Shown here one piece after another: positions 1 to 10,185 of a stretch of 64,000 bases of DNA. The position numbers and the translations under genes are program-made. Under the pieces are notes generated by a model. It saw only the letters and a list, made by a program, of their open reading frames with translations, ran no database searches and was not told the origin of the DNA. Origin of the DNA: Nyssa sinensis (Eukaryota > Streptophyta > Magnoliopsida > Cornales > Nyssaceae). Position 1 is the first letter of the stretch. The number at the start of each line of letters is the position of its first letter. The stretch lies in the NCBI GenBank assembly GCA_008638375.1, contig CM018035.1, forward strand, positions 23,262,307 to 23,326,306, written 5' to 3'.

Positions 1-4
1 GAGA

Positions 5-1453
5 ATGCTTCGATATGCGGAGTTAGTCAATTTGTTGAAACATTCCTTCCGAGCATTCTCAATCCAAAAAATAGAAAGAGGTCAAAACAGCAGAGCCAAT
101 GCCTTAGCAAACATGGCATCTTACATGAAGACAAGGGTAGACTCAACGATAAAGTTCTCTCACCAGCCGAGGCCCAGCACCGAGGAGGTCCAGGTCGCCC
201 AAGTCACAGAACAGTCTCAGAACTGGATGACTCCTATACTCCAGTACCTGGAAGAAGGACTCCTCCCAAAAGACAGAAATAAGGCAAAAAGAATCCGCAT
301 CAGAGTAGCTCGGTACCTTGTCTTTAACGAAAAACTCTACCGAAGATCTTACACTCAGCCATTGTTAAAATGCCTAGCACCCGAGGAGTCTCAGTACGTC
401 TTGGCAGAAATCCATGAAGGAATTTGCGAAAATCATAACGGAGGGAGAACCATAGCCCACCGAGCTCTAACCCAAGGCTACTACTGGCCTGGGATGCTAA
501 AGGAAGCAAAGGAATATACTCGAAAGTGTGACAAATGCCAAAGGTTCGCCCCTTATCAGCATCAGCCACGGCATGAGCTCATCCCCATCACTAGTCCATG
601 GCCCTTTGCACAGTGGGGAATGGACATCATAGGACCATTACCTAAAGCCAAACCGAACAGGAGATACCTGTTGGTGGCCATTGACTACTTCTCAAAATGG
701 GCCGAAGCAAAACCATTGACTCACATCACTGAAAAAGAGGTCCTGAGCTTTACTTGGAAAAATATAGTTTGCAGGTTCGGCATACCTCACGTGATCATCT
801 CAGATAATGGCACACAGTTTACTGGGAAAATATTTAAGAAATTCTGCCAAGATCTAAACATCAACCAGCACTTTTCCTCCCCTGGTCAGGCAAACGGGCA
901 GGCCGAGGTCACCAACCGGACGATCCTGGACGCTCTCAAGAAAAGATTAGAGGCAGCTAAAGGGAAATGGGTTGAGGAACTCCCTGGGGCACTCTGGGCT
1001 TGCCGAACAACCAGGAGAACTCCAACATCAGAAACTCCCTTCTCACTCGCCTACGGAACTGAGGCTGTAATCCCTGTTGAGATCGGTATGCCCACCCTGA
1101 GGACTGAAGCTTTCAATGAGGAGACCAATGACCAACAACTAGCAAAAAACTTGGATTTGCTTGAAGAAAGAAGAGAGCAGGCCGTAATCAGAATGGAAGC
1201 ATATCAGCGCAGGATGGTTAGCCGCTCAAAAATTGGCCTTAGGCCTGTCAGCTTCCAAGTTGGGGACCTCGTCCTAAGAAGGGTGTTCCAGAACACCAAG
1301 GATCCCACCATGGGGAAGTTATCACCGAACTGGGAAGGCCCCTACAGAATCACCAAAACAGTAAGACCGACCACTTACTGGTTGGAGAACATGGATGGGA
1401 AACCTGTCCCCAGACCATGGAATATGGAGCATTTACGAAAGTATTATCAATAA
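5..1453 (+). CDS. Gypsy polyprotein C-terminus: RNase H end plus integrase
   Basis: 482 codons open from the left edge to TAA. Residues 1-45 look like the end of RNase H. The integrase zinc finger is H137-x6-H144 with C175-x2-C178. The catalytic core has D207 (GMDIIGPLP), D267 (ISDNGTQF) and E301 (NGQAEVTNRT). The tail (about 415-482) has the usual VGDLVLRR, GKLSPNWEGPYRI and WNMEHLRKYY blocks. Only 33 residues separate D267 and E301, whereas the family has 35; two residues are missing in the SSPG-QANGQ loop. The related copy near 49550 still has them, so an in-frame 6-bp deletion in this copy is likely. Otherwise the frame is intact. The polyprotein must begin left of the window; the first Met is not a real start. 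Confidence 0.93.
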   Translation: MLRYAELVNLLKHSFRAFSIQKIERGQNSRANALANMASYMKTRVDSTIKFSHQPRPSTEEVQVAQVTEQSQNWMTPILQYLEEGLLPKDRNKAKRIRIRVARYLVFNEKLYRRSYTQPLLKCLAPEESQYVLAEIHEGICENHNGGRTIAHRALTQGYYWPGMLKEAKEYTRKCDKCQRFAPYQHQPRHELIPITSPWPFAQWGMDIIGPLPKAKPNRRYLLVAIDYFSKWAEAKPLTHITEKEVLSFTWKNIVCRFGIPHVIISDNGTQFTGKIFKKFCQDLNINQHFSSPGQANGQAEVTNRTILDALKKRLEAAKGKWVEELPGALWACRTTRRTPTSETPFSLAYGTEAVIPVEIGMPTLRTEAFNEETNDQQLAKNLDLLEERREQAVIRMEAYQRRMVSRSKIGLRPVSFQVGDLVLRRVFQNTKDPTMGKLSPNWEGPYRITKTVRPTTYWLENMDGKPVPRPWNMEHLRKYYQ

Positions 1454-1489
1454 AATGATTTCTTTTTTCCAATATATTCCGTGAAATAT

Positions 1490-2063
1490 CTTAATGCACA
1501 GACTATAAGTCTGGTCCATCTCAATGTACAGACCTCTCAGGTCTGGTCCGTCTTAAATGCACCGACTATAAGTCTGGTCCATCTCAATGTACAGACCTCT
1601 TAGGTCTGGTCCATCTTAATGCGCAGGCTCAGGTCTGGTCCATCTCAATGCACAGGCTCAGGTCTGGTCCATCTCAATGTACAGACCTCTCAGGTCTGGT
1701 CCATCTTAATGCACAGGCTCAGGTCTGGTCCATCTCAATGTACAAACCTCTCGGGTCTGGTCCATCTTAAATGCACAGACTATGAGTCTGGTCCATCTCA
1801 ATGTACAGACTTCAGGTTTGGTCCATCTTAAATGCACAGACTATAAGTCTGGTCCATCTCAATGTACAGACTTCAAGTCTGGTCCATCTCAAATGCACAG
1901 ACTATAAGTCTGGTCCATCTCAATGTACAGACTTCAGGTCTGGTCCATCTCAAATGCACAGACTATAAGTCTGGTCCATCTTAATGTACAGACTTCAGGT
2001 CTGGTTCGTTTCAATGCATAGACCTCAGGTCTGTTCCATCTCAATAAACAAATTCCCTAAGTC
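1490..2063 (+). repeat. Palindromic tandem repeat array after the integrase
   Basis: About 20 monomers of roughly 28-30 bp sit head to tail, often alternating as a 58-60 bp dimer. Each contains a short inverted repeat such as CAGACCTCTCAGGTCTG or CAGACTATAAGTCTG followed by GTCCATCT. The array lies in the integrase-to-antisense-gene spacer of Tat-1. It creates a spurious short open frame at 1619-1831, which I do not call as a gene. The second Tat element has a different tandem array in the same place (50155-50530). Confidence 0.95.
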
Positions 2064-2668
2064 TGATCCATCTTGATATATGAGGATGATGTTTTATTGC
2101 AAGAACACGAAACTATGAGCCAGCAGTTATAAACAGACGAGGATAACTCTAAGTGCTCAGTCACACCAACCATCAAAAAATCTTTACAAAATACAAGTCG
2201 CTCAGTTCGGCAATCAAGCTCAAGTTCCTGCTCTAAAAAATCAGAGTAACTGTCTTGTACCAGTTTCTACGATTGTTAATCATTGATCAGATAGATTGAT
2301 TATTATTCAAGTCATCTTTCTTAAAGAAAATCCATGATTCGAAAACCCCTCCAATACCAAGAGCTCGGCGCAAATTGGTTATTACTACACATTACTTCAG
2401 GATTGCCATAAGTTAGTTCTGGAGACAACCCTATGGTCGGTAAAAACAATGCTCTGGATTCCGAGCAGGTTTACTTGTGTCATAATACAAGCATCAAAGG
2501 CCGAAGTCCGTTCATACACAACAAAACATGGATACATTTTTAGAACAGAACTCAAAGATTGCCAACAATCAAAGAAAGATAGAGACAAAAACTGAAGAGA
2601 AGATGTTTTCATTAATATTTGAGCTCGGTTACAACAAGATGAAACAGGACTACAAAAGTTTTCCCTAA
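2064..2668. other. Tat-1 internal spacer
   Basis: Noncoding stretch between the tandem repeats and the end of the antisense gene. I see no coding frame with family resemblance and no structured repeat. Confidence 0.6.
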
Positions 2669-3220
2669 ACTAAGGGGCTTGCAGATCCGTCGTCCTGATC
2701 ACCATCCTCGTCCTCGTCATCATCGTCAATCCCAGACAGGTCAATATCCGGGTACTTGGCAAGAAGCTTGGACTTGAAGTTGTCATAACCGAGCTGCGCA
2801 ATAGTATCACCCATCTTCTCAAGCTCGGTCTTCAATCCTGGCCTCAGTCTCAACCTTGGCCTCCTCAACCTTCTGAGCAACTGAAGACTGAAGAGCACTG
2901 CTCTCCTCCTTCAGTTTGGTCAGGTCCTGAAGAAGGGAGTCCCTTTCAGAGCGCAAAGAATCCCTCTCAAGCTTAACAGAATCCCTTTCGGATTCCATAA
3001 TTGATAAGCAATTCCTCGCCTCCTTCAGCTCGTCCTCGGCTGCGGTGGCCCGAGATTGAGCCGTACCGAGCTGCAACCGAGCTTCATCTAGCTCCTCTTC
3101 CAACCTTTCCATGGCCTGAAGGTCAACTGTGGCCTCCATCAGAGCGGCCAAATTATGCAAAGTCTGCAAAAATAAAACAAAAGGCACATCAGTAAAGAGA
3201 AAAAGAAAGAAAAATGCCAA
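2669..3220 (-). CDS. Tat-1 antisense gene, 3' exon(s): coiled coil and acidic tail
   Basis: On the minus strand an acceptor-like TTTTTGCAG near 3166 opens a frame with heptad-rich sequence (EELDEARLQLG, ERDSVKLERDSLRSERDSLL), a clear long coiled coil. That frame stops at about 2819. The neighbouring frame carries on with KTELEKMGDTIAQLGYD and ends in a D/E-rich tail (IDDDDEDEDGDQDD) before TAG/TAA at about 2667. The jump between the two frames is either a 1-base indel or an unrecognised splice. Coiled-coil products from antisense reading frames are described for Tat-type elements, but their role is unknown. A similar coiled-coil segment appears decayed at about 50900-51260 in Tat-2. Confidence 0.6.
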
Positions 3221-3487
3221 AGAAGAAAGGTCGGTCGTTACCTTCAAATGGGCCCTCATGGCACCTAATCATTGTCTTCTCATTACCCTTCCTGGTACTG
3301 CAGGAAGGGGAATCCGTCCGAGGGGCCTCCGCCCAGAAGTCCTCAATGGCCTGATGGACAGCCTTGTATCCATCAGGCATCTCAGTACCTACTATGGCCT
3401 TACCCCTCTGTTGGGATTTCTGAGCCAAAAAGGAAGCAGGCCTGGGTACCGCCACACCCCTTTGAGGGGCAGAAGAGGGTTCCCTGA

Positions 3488-3861
3488 TCACCACCCCCTT
3501 TTTGAGGGGCAGAGGAGGGCTCCCTGATCGTGACACCTCTCAGAGGAGGTCGGGAAGAAGGAGAAGCAGAAGAAACAAGCCCCCTTCTTGGGAGGCGCAG
3601 AGGAGGACGGGTCAGTCGTCTTCGTCTTCTTCGAGGAAGACGCAGCAGGAGGAGGCTGGCTCGCCACCCTCTTCTTCTTCGAGGACCCCCATTTGCCAGC
3701 CACTGATTTAAGGACTTCGTCAACAACGTTCTTGTCCTTGGGAGGCATTGTAGAGCCCGAGTGAAGAATAGCTCGGTAGTCCCTGTTTGAAGTTCGAAGA
3801 AGCCTCTTGTATTGGTCTTTCAGAACAGGGGTGAACTGAGGCCTCTTCTTGATACTCTTGT
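3488..3861 (-). CDS. Tat-1 antisense gene, middle exon: basic, Ser/Lys-rich
   Basis: An acceptor (CTCTGTGCAG, AG at 3862-3863) opens a frame with KKRPQFTPVLKDQYKRLL, then an internal Met (MPPKDKNVVDEVLKSV at 3748), then a basic Ser/Lys/Pro-rich stretch that could serve as a nuclear localisation signal. The upstream exon ends in phase 1 and this exon resumes in phase, so splicing out 3862-3948 joins two open frames. Tat-2 has the matching exon at 51531-51896 (KKAWKRFVFTFVKQEKYRKLL), with the same order of motifs. The 3' end of this exon is uncertain. Confidence 0.6.
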
Positions 3862-3948
3862 CTGCACAGAGAAAGTTTGAAGCAAATGATTAGTCAGAGA
3901 CACAGAAACAAGCACAGAACAAAATTACAAAAGAAAAGGGGGTCTCAC

Positions 3949-4669
3949 CCATAAACCTCGTGCTCTTGGGGAATGTGGAGAACTGGTCCTCAGGGTCGGT
4001 CACTTCCCATTCTCCACTAACAAAGAATTACCGATCCTTCTAAAATTTGTTGGAGGACGGTACGTAAGTCAAAGGACGGAAACCCTTGTCAAACGACATA
4101 TAATAAAGGCCCTCCGCCTTCAAATATTTGAGATCCATTTTGCTACGGATCAAATCTAAGGAAACCTCAACGTCGTTCAGACGACCTAAGGCCATAAACC
4201 CTAACAGGTGCCTCCAACTATTCAAAAGCAGGTCGGACCGGGCAGAGGTTGAACCAACAGAAAAAGTCCCTAAGCAATCTAGGGAAAGAAGGCGTAGCCC
4301 CATCTCGAACCAGGCAGAATAAACACAAATTTCTCCTTCCCGAATATCCCAAGGATAGTCTAGGTCACCGGGAGCCCTAAGGGTAACATTTGAAGGAATG
4401 TCATACCTCTCCCTTATAACCTCCAACCAAGAGGGGGCTACAATACTCTCTGTCTCCTCTCCCTGAGAAGACCGACCCGAAACCTCACCCTCTCTATCCC
4501 TAGACTCCGAGAAGGCATCGACAATCCTAACTGAGGGGCTGGAACGAGCCTCCTCTAACCTGGTCCTCAGAGAACTACTCCCCCTAACTAAGGTTCGCGA
4601 CAGGGAATAAGCCTCCGGGAGGCTCCCTGACCCATTACCAACACCAGAAGATGCCGAAGAAGTCGACAT
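3949..4669 (-). CDS. Tat-1 antisense gene, first exon (plant retroelement antisense ORF protein)
   Basis: The ATG at 4669 opens a frame of 209 codons with an acidic, Ser-rich N-terminus. A conserved domain follows (SWLEVIRERYDIPSNVTLRAP, REGEICVYSAWFEMGLRLL, NSWRHLLGFMALGRLNDVEV, YYMSFDKGFRPL). The frame then meets TAG and TAA at about 4036 and 4024, where Tat-2 suggests Trp and Tyr codons, and reaches a donor (GTGAGACC) at 3947-3948. The domain resembles putative plant-transposon proteins seen in many dicot genomes; no biochemical role is known to me. The two stops suggest this copy no longer makes the full product. The frame is antisense to the element's own transcription. Confidence 0.65.
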
Positions 4670-5063
4670 TCCAAAATAGCCAAAAGGAAAAGAGAGGAAA
4701 TTGAAAAGATGAACAAAAATGCTAAAATCGAACCTGAATAAAAGTAAGGAACTTCGGATGAATGGGATTCTTCACAAGTTAATTTGCTGATTCGACAATG
4801 GCGGATGAATATCTCACTTCGTAGAATAGAAGACGGTAAAAGAATCGTACAAAGCTCTTTCCCCCTTTTTATACGCATCCTGGAGAGTAATTGCTACCCA
4901 GGCGAACCGTCGCGACAGTATCGCAACAATAATGACTTGAGAAACCCGAAGAATCGGCTGCGCAATAAATGATGTACCAACGGACGTCTCAAAAAATGAG
5001 ACGACAGAACGCATGGCTTTTCAGACGCACATAAAACCTTAGTTACGCCCCGAGCTCAAACTA

Positions 5064-5080
5064 AGGCTTGGGGGGGGGAG
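5064..5080 (+). promoter_or_regulatory. Polypurine tract of Tat-1
   Basis: AGGCTTGGGGGGGGGAG lies a few bases before the 3' LTR start, as expected for the plus-strand primer. Confidence 0.8.
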
Positions 5081-5084
5081 TAAT

Positions 5085-5806
5085 TGATATACCACTATGT
5101 GACACACCAACCACTGCATGACACGTGTGACTGCAAGATAGGCTTGCGACCAATAATACAGCTCATGCTCGGCCATATAACTTATGCTCAGTCACTTAGT
5201 TCGTGTTCGGCCTTATAATCTGTGCTCGGTCATTCAGTATATGCTCGATCATCCGGTTCATGCTCGGTCAAATGACTTATGTTCGGTCATTCAGTTCATG
5301 ATCAGTCGTATACCTCATCCTCGGTCAATCAAAGGCATTACCCATATAAACCGAGCTCATAGTATCAAAGTAAGGCAGCTCTCCTACAAATCTAAATATA
5401 TGCATACGTAAGCATGCAATACAACAAATCAATAGTCAGATCTTATCACCGCCTCCATAGGCTCCAAGCAGGGAATAAGGAAACTGTCTCCGACAAAGAA
5501 ACTGCCACACTGAGTTACCATATTCAACAAGGTAACTGATATCTCCAAAGATCCAATCCCTATATTCATGGATCCAAATCCTAATCAACTTGGGAGAACC
5601 ATTGCCTATAAATTCAACCCTAAAGGATACGCTTTATTTTCATGCTCATTATTTGGCTTTCATTACAGTCCTTCAATTCAGTTTATTGACTTAAGCATCG
5701 GAGCGGCTACCGCCGGAGCCAACCCGGTGGTCCTCTGATCTTCTGTTTCAAGTGTTTCGTAGGGAGCCGAGCTTGAATCTCTCGTGGGCCAAAAAGTGCA
5801 GCATCA
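5085..5806 (+). repeat. 3' LTR of Tat-1 (722 bp)
   Basis: Begins TGATATACC right after the polypurine tract and ends GCAGCATCA (TGAT...ATCA ends). U3 (about 5155-5340) contains roughly nine degenerate repeats of about 20 bp built on GCTCGGTCATTCAGTTCAT. A likely TATA box (CCTATAAATTC) is at 5605-5615. The segment CGGAGCGGCTACC near 5700 is shared with the LTR of Tat-2 (55385). Only one LTR is in the window, so age cannot be estimated. Confidence 0.85.
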
Positions 5807-8800
5807 ATATATATATCAAAAGTGAGGATAAGGGAAGGGACAAGACGTGATCTAGGAGAGTTTTAAATTCAAAAAAAAAAAAAAAAAGATGAGGTGATCA
5901 GGTTGGCGCAACAGAAGGAATTAAGAGAGGGAAGTAAAGGGGCGCTAAAAAGAGGGATGGGTTACGGGTTGGGAACAAGCTGAACGGAAAAGGAAAAAAA
6001 ACAACAAAAAAAGAAGAAGAAAGAGTAAGAGATGCGCCTGACCCAACTGTAACGCCACCCTCAAGGTTTCCCAATCTCACATCTCTCTCATTTTTCTCTC
6101 TAACCCAAATCAGATCCACTATCCTCACCGTCACAACCATGCGACAACCTCCCCCACTCTGCTTCGCTGAAACCTATACCAACGCCGCGGTACGATCACG
6201 CCCAACGTGGATGCTCAAGGCCAAGCCTCAACCGCAAGATGCTGCTCCTAAGCTGGTTGCCATATTCCACCTATCTCCTCATCACTGTTGCCTATCTGGG
6301 CACATATCAGTATGGTAAGACCTTGTCATCCAAGGCATGGCAAATACCACTAACTACTCCAACTGAGACGGCACAACCTGGTATTCCTCAAAATTCTATA
6401 GACCCATTTCCAAACTGCCCACATCAATGGCCGAATTCCCTAATCAGACGACTGGCCATTCCGATCAGATCGACGGACCCATCTCCATCACTACCGACGA
6501 CGATGAATAGGGTAATTCGTTGAATACCCATCTCGCTCTGACCCTATCCAGTGGGATTTCGCACACTCAGTCACCTTCCATCTCCTCGGAACCTCTAAAC
6601 CGTTCGACCCTTTTGGATTCTCCCAAGATCACTCAACTTCCTCCCAATCGATGCCAACAGTTTCTGGTCGGGTTGAATCAAGGAGGACTAATTGGGTGAA
6701 GCCAAAAGGAGCGTTGCCGTTGCTATTATAAGTTGATGAAAAGAATGAGGATGAAAATCTGAAGTGGTTAACCCATTGTTTTCGACCATTGCTGCACAAC
6801 ATTTGAGCACCTGTGTAGACGCTGCAACTGCAGCTGAAGTTCTGGTATTATTCTCATTTTATCCCCCTCCAGTTTCTAAGCTTGCATCTAAAAAATAAAA
6901 AAATAAAAATTGGGGAGGTGGAGCTGCACTGCGGCTGGGGCTTTTGTTCCATGATTTGAGCCAAACCGGGTCAGTCCGACCCAACGCACCCATTCAGAGG
7001 ACTGTCCAATAATGGGTAAAATTTTAAATTTGAGTTTGGGAGTATTTAATTAAAAAGGCGAAGTTATCCAATAATTAGCTTATAAGTGTACAGGAAATGA
7101 AAAAAAAATAAGGAAAAAAATTTGTAGAAGGGCTGTATGGCCTGTGACATTAACCCAAGACCTTAGGTTTAAGGTTAGAAGCTTGGACCACTATGCCACT
7201 AAGGCACATGTGGTCTGTTTGGGCTCAAATATTATATGTAGTAGTTACACTTAATTAATTTAATAAATTAGTTTAAATTCGTTAACTTCAAATTAAATCC
7301 TTACGCGTAAATTAGTCGAATGAATAATGAAAACTTATTGTTCTGGATCTTCTAGATTTAATGGCTGAGCTCCGTTTCACGAGACAGAATCCCAAAAAAT
7401 AAAATACTCGTAGAACGCCAAAATGACCAAAATGCCCCTAAGTCGAAGGTGAGTCAAACGAACTTCGATTGAGTTAAGTAAAAAGTGGGTTTTTATTATT
7501 TCAAACCTTCTGGACTCAACGGTGAAGTCCAAATTGTGAAAACAAAACCCGAAAAATAGAGATGCGTAAATGACCATTTTGCCCTTGGGTAAATTAAGTT
7601 CAAATCGGAAAGCGTAAGAGCATAAATTAGTAAAAGAGATATTTAGAATAGCGAAGCATAAATCGATAAATGACATGAAAGCTGAAACGTGTTTATTGAT
7701 GTATAAGCAAGTCAAAAGAAAAGGAGAAAGTCACGGGATACTAGGACACTGAAAAGGTAGGTAAACTTCTATCTGTTATACGTGGTTTTCCAAGCCACGA
7801 TCTTTCCATTACTGCCAAAACTTGTACTCAAATATATTGTTTCCACTGTTATTGTTTCCACCATGGATATTGTTCTACCTGGTGGATGCCTATTGGTTGA
7901 TGTCTCATAACTTGATTTACTGTATTGAGGTCTATTTACTGTATGTTTATGTTACGATGTTCTATGCTTGTACATTTCATATGGAATACAATATAATCTT
8001 GAGTTATGTTAAATGCTGGGTTTTGTGCTCAGTTACATTACCCATCTGATGCTATCTGATTGACTGGGACCTACGAGTTAAATGGACACATGGCAAAGAT
8101 GGCGTTTTTACGCAGTGAGTTTAATAGGCATTTTATATGCATTCATGTAAATGAGGGGTATGTCGGGCCCCAAAAGACTGAGGGTATACCAAACCCTGAA
8201 CAGAGTAAATGCATCATTCATGTTGACTGTAATACTGACGTTTATTGGATTCATATAATGTTTTCACTTCTCTATGAATAAGTTCCATGTTGATTGTTCC
8301 TATGTATCGGATTTGACTGTGACCGTCTTATTGTGGCAGTACTCATATTGATTTGATTATTGAGCTTTATTCCATATCCATGTTACACCATTATTTACAC
8401 TTGTTATTGGGCTTTACTGTTCCTTGGCCTTTGTGGCACTTTACAGTTGACTGCAACCGTTGTTATGATTGGCTATCATGTTACCTTGATTTATATTTTC
8501 TATGTCATTCCTAACCCGTATTTGAGATAGGCTTTTACTTATTGAGCTTTGTTAGCTCATCCCACTCATTATATTTTTTAGGTGATAATACTACAGAACC
8601 ACAGTAAGAGGTCAGGAGTGTAGGGAGACAGTTAAGGAGCAGAGATAGGATAAAGTAGTCTCTCCCATGTACTCACCACCTAAGAATGGTTCATGTTTAG
8701 TTTATTGTCAGTTTTAATTTCAGTCTTTGAACAACATTTGTAATAAGGCTTCCGCACTTTAATGTTACGTTTATATTATTTACTGTTATCATTGGTAAAA

Positions 8801-8879
8801 TAATGAAAAAAGTAGGGACGGCTATTGGGTCGGCCCCTGCGACACGAGATCCGCATAGGGTGGGTTTCGGGTCGTGACA
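5807..8879 (+). mobile_element. Tekay-like long LTR, copy 1, interrupted by Tat-1
   Basis: From about 6955 (GAGCCAAACCGGGTC) to 8879 (TTTCGGGTCGTGACA) this matches the solo LTR at 57310-59250 block by block. No gene is seen inside. 5807-6954 has no clear match by eye but has the right length to be the variable inner part of the same LTR. By position, Tat-1 would have inserted about 245 bp into it. The 3' terminus ACA is followed by ATTAG and then SABATH exon 2 sequence, so this LTR landed in the methyltransferase exon. Classification as Tekay/Del rests on LTR length over 3 kb and TGT...ACA ends; it is an inference. Confidence 0.7.
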
Positions 8880-9244
8880 ATTAGAGTGCAAATGAAGAGA
8901 AGATAAAATTTATTGAGGCCTTTGGAAACAATCTGCCATAAAAGGAGCCTGGAACTGCAGCTGCAAAATATTTCCTATTTGGAGGAAGATTGATAAAGAG
9001 AGTGTCGAAATCATTTCAAACACGGTCATTGAAAAACAGTTGAAATTAGAGGTGGCCCTAGGCTTGGTATTTGTGTTCTACAGCCTCTATTATGTTGTTC
9101 ATTGCAATAAAAGTGCTGGGTCCGACTGAACAACCTAAATCTGCAATGCCAAATGTGTTTGAAGTAGGAGAGCCAAGCACTATGTCAAGGTTCTCGCTCA
9201 ATGCCCCAATAAGCATGGCTTTGGCACGATCAGCTGCTTTTTGC
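8880..9244 (-). pseudogene. SABATH methyltransferase copy A, truncated exon 2
   Basis: The minus-strand translation gives the SAM-binding block FGIADLGCSVGPSTFIAMNNI and continues through PPNRKYFAAAVPGSFYGRLFP to SSFAL, then ends at an LTR insertion. That is about half of the exon found whole at 61481-62128. Compared with that copy it has three in-frame stops (TAG after HKYQA, TAA in the next line, TGA in the FNDR-V-NDF block) and a fourth TAA created at the LTR junction. An acceptor (TTTTGGATGTAG) precedes the exon at 9245-9246. SABATH enzymes transfer methyl from SAM to carboxylates or to ring nitrogens of small metabolites; this copy cannot do so. Confidence 0.92.
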
Positions 9245-9251
9245 CTACATC

Positions 9252-9292
<41 letters not shown>
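9252..9292. repeat. (TA)n microsatellite in SABATH copy A intron
   Basis: Uninterrupted AT dinucleotides just inside intron 1, close to the exon 2 acceptor. The duplicate at 62139-62167 has a shorter tract. Confidence 0.95.
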
Positions 9293-9293
<1 letters not shown>

Positions 9294-9799
9294 ATAAGTT
9301 TGTTAAAACCATCTCTTAAAACAAACTCCTCTCTCATCTAATTTTATTCAAATTTTAAATATTATTTAAGAATATACTTGTCAAATAACAAAAAGATTTA
9401 AAATCAGATCACCTGGATTTTCTAGAATTGGCTCTTTCTTTTTTCAAAACAAATCCTTAATAAACATCATTATCATTAAACAAGAAAGGTATAAAAATTT
9501 TAATAAGATTTTTTTCACAAATAATAATGGAAAATGTTCAAAAATATATTATCTTTTAAATTTTTCTTTCTTCTTATACTTCTCTCATATTTAAATTCAT
9601 TAAATATTTCCTAGAAAACGCTCCACTATATTAAATTTTAAATAAATAATTTAAAAGGTATAAAAGTTAAATTAATATTTATTTATATTAATATATTAAA
9701 TATAAAAAAATTATCGCACTACAATATTCAACTTAGTACCTGGGCACAATTGTATTAAGCCATCTTGCATGAAACTTACCCTGTGGCTGTATTGAAAAT

Positions 9800-10185
9800 T
9801 GTTGGATTGTCCTCAGCGTTAATCCCACATCGCCTTTTCACAGCCCACCTACGCAATATATAAGGCCCCTCTCTACCTCTCTTTAATACATGGGTTTTAA
9901 GGATCAAGCTAATTGGGAGTTAGACCTCCAAATTTCAATATGGTATCAGAGCCAGGTTGGGCTTTTACCTCAGCCTATTCCAACAGCCAGTTCTGTTGGA
10001 CGTTGCCGCAACCAGTCTTGTAGGCCGCTGAGGTCAAGGGGGTGTATTGGATTGTCCTCAGCGTTAATCTCTCATCGCCTTTGCACAGCCCACCTACGCA
10101 ATAAATAAGGGCCCTCTCTACCTCTCCTTAACACTTGGGTTTTAAGGATCGAGCTAATTGGGAGTTGGGCCTCCAAATTTCAATA
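9800..10185 (+). mobile_element. TRIM (terminal-repeat retrotransposon in miniature), 386 bp
   Basis: Two direct repeats of 141 bp (9800-9940) and 143 bp (10043-10185) start TGTTGGATTG / TGTATTGGATTG and end TTTCAATA. The first is followed directly by a primer site TGGTATCAGAGCC (9941-9953); the second is preceded by a purine tract GAGGTCAAGGGGG (10030-10042). Only about 100 bp lie between, with no coding capacity. AAAAT flanks both sides (9795-9799, 10186-10190). The duplicated segment at 62665-62675 has the uninterrupted sequence GAAAATAAAGCC, an empty site. Mobility would depend on enzymes from another element. Confidence 0.93.

Larger units (their letters stand above)
1..5806 (+). mobile_element. 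Ty3/gypsy retrotransposon, Tat lineage (Tat-1), 3' part
   Basis: This is the 3' half of a large LTR retrotransposon; the 5' LTR, gag, protease and reverse transcriptase would lie left of the window. In order it holds the end of RNase H and the integrase (to 1453), a palindromic tandem repeat (1490-2063), a spacer, an antisense gene (2669-4669), a G-rich polypurine tract (5064-5080) and a 3' LTR (5085-5806). An antisense gene between integrase and 3' LTR is known from Tat/Ogre/Grande-type elements, which supports the lineage call. The integrase frame is open throughout, so this copy is much younger than the homologous one at 48763-55488. The left flank is missing, so no target-site duplication can be checked. 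Confidence 0.88.

Noticed and set aside
1619..1831. 70-codon plus-strand frame
   Set aside because: It is the tandem repeat read in one frame; unit length happens to avoid stops.
3001..3711. Plus-strand frames opposite the Tat-1 antisense gene
   Set aside because: Their translations lack motifs, whereas the minus strand has splice sites and homology to Tat-2.
5898..6523. Open frames in the Tekay-like LTR (80 and 94 codons)
   Set aside because: Low-complexity Ser/Phe-rich or Pro-rich translations with no family match and no support in the homologous LTR.
7377..7715. 112-codon minus-strand frame
   Set aside because: Lies inside the LTR; the copy at 57802-58029 has it broken, so it is not maintained.
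9058..9319. Plus-strand frame opposite SABATH exon 2
   Set aside because: Shadow of the exon plus the (TA)n tract; seen in both SABATH copies only because the exon is duplicated.
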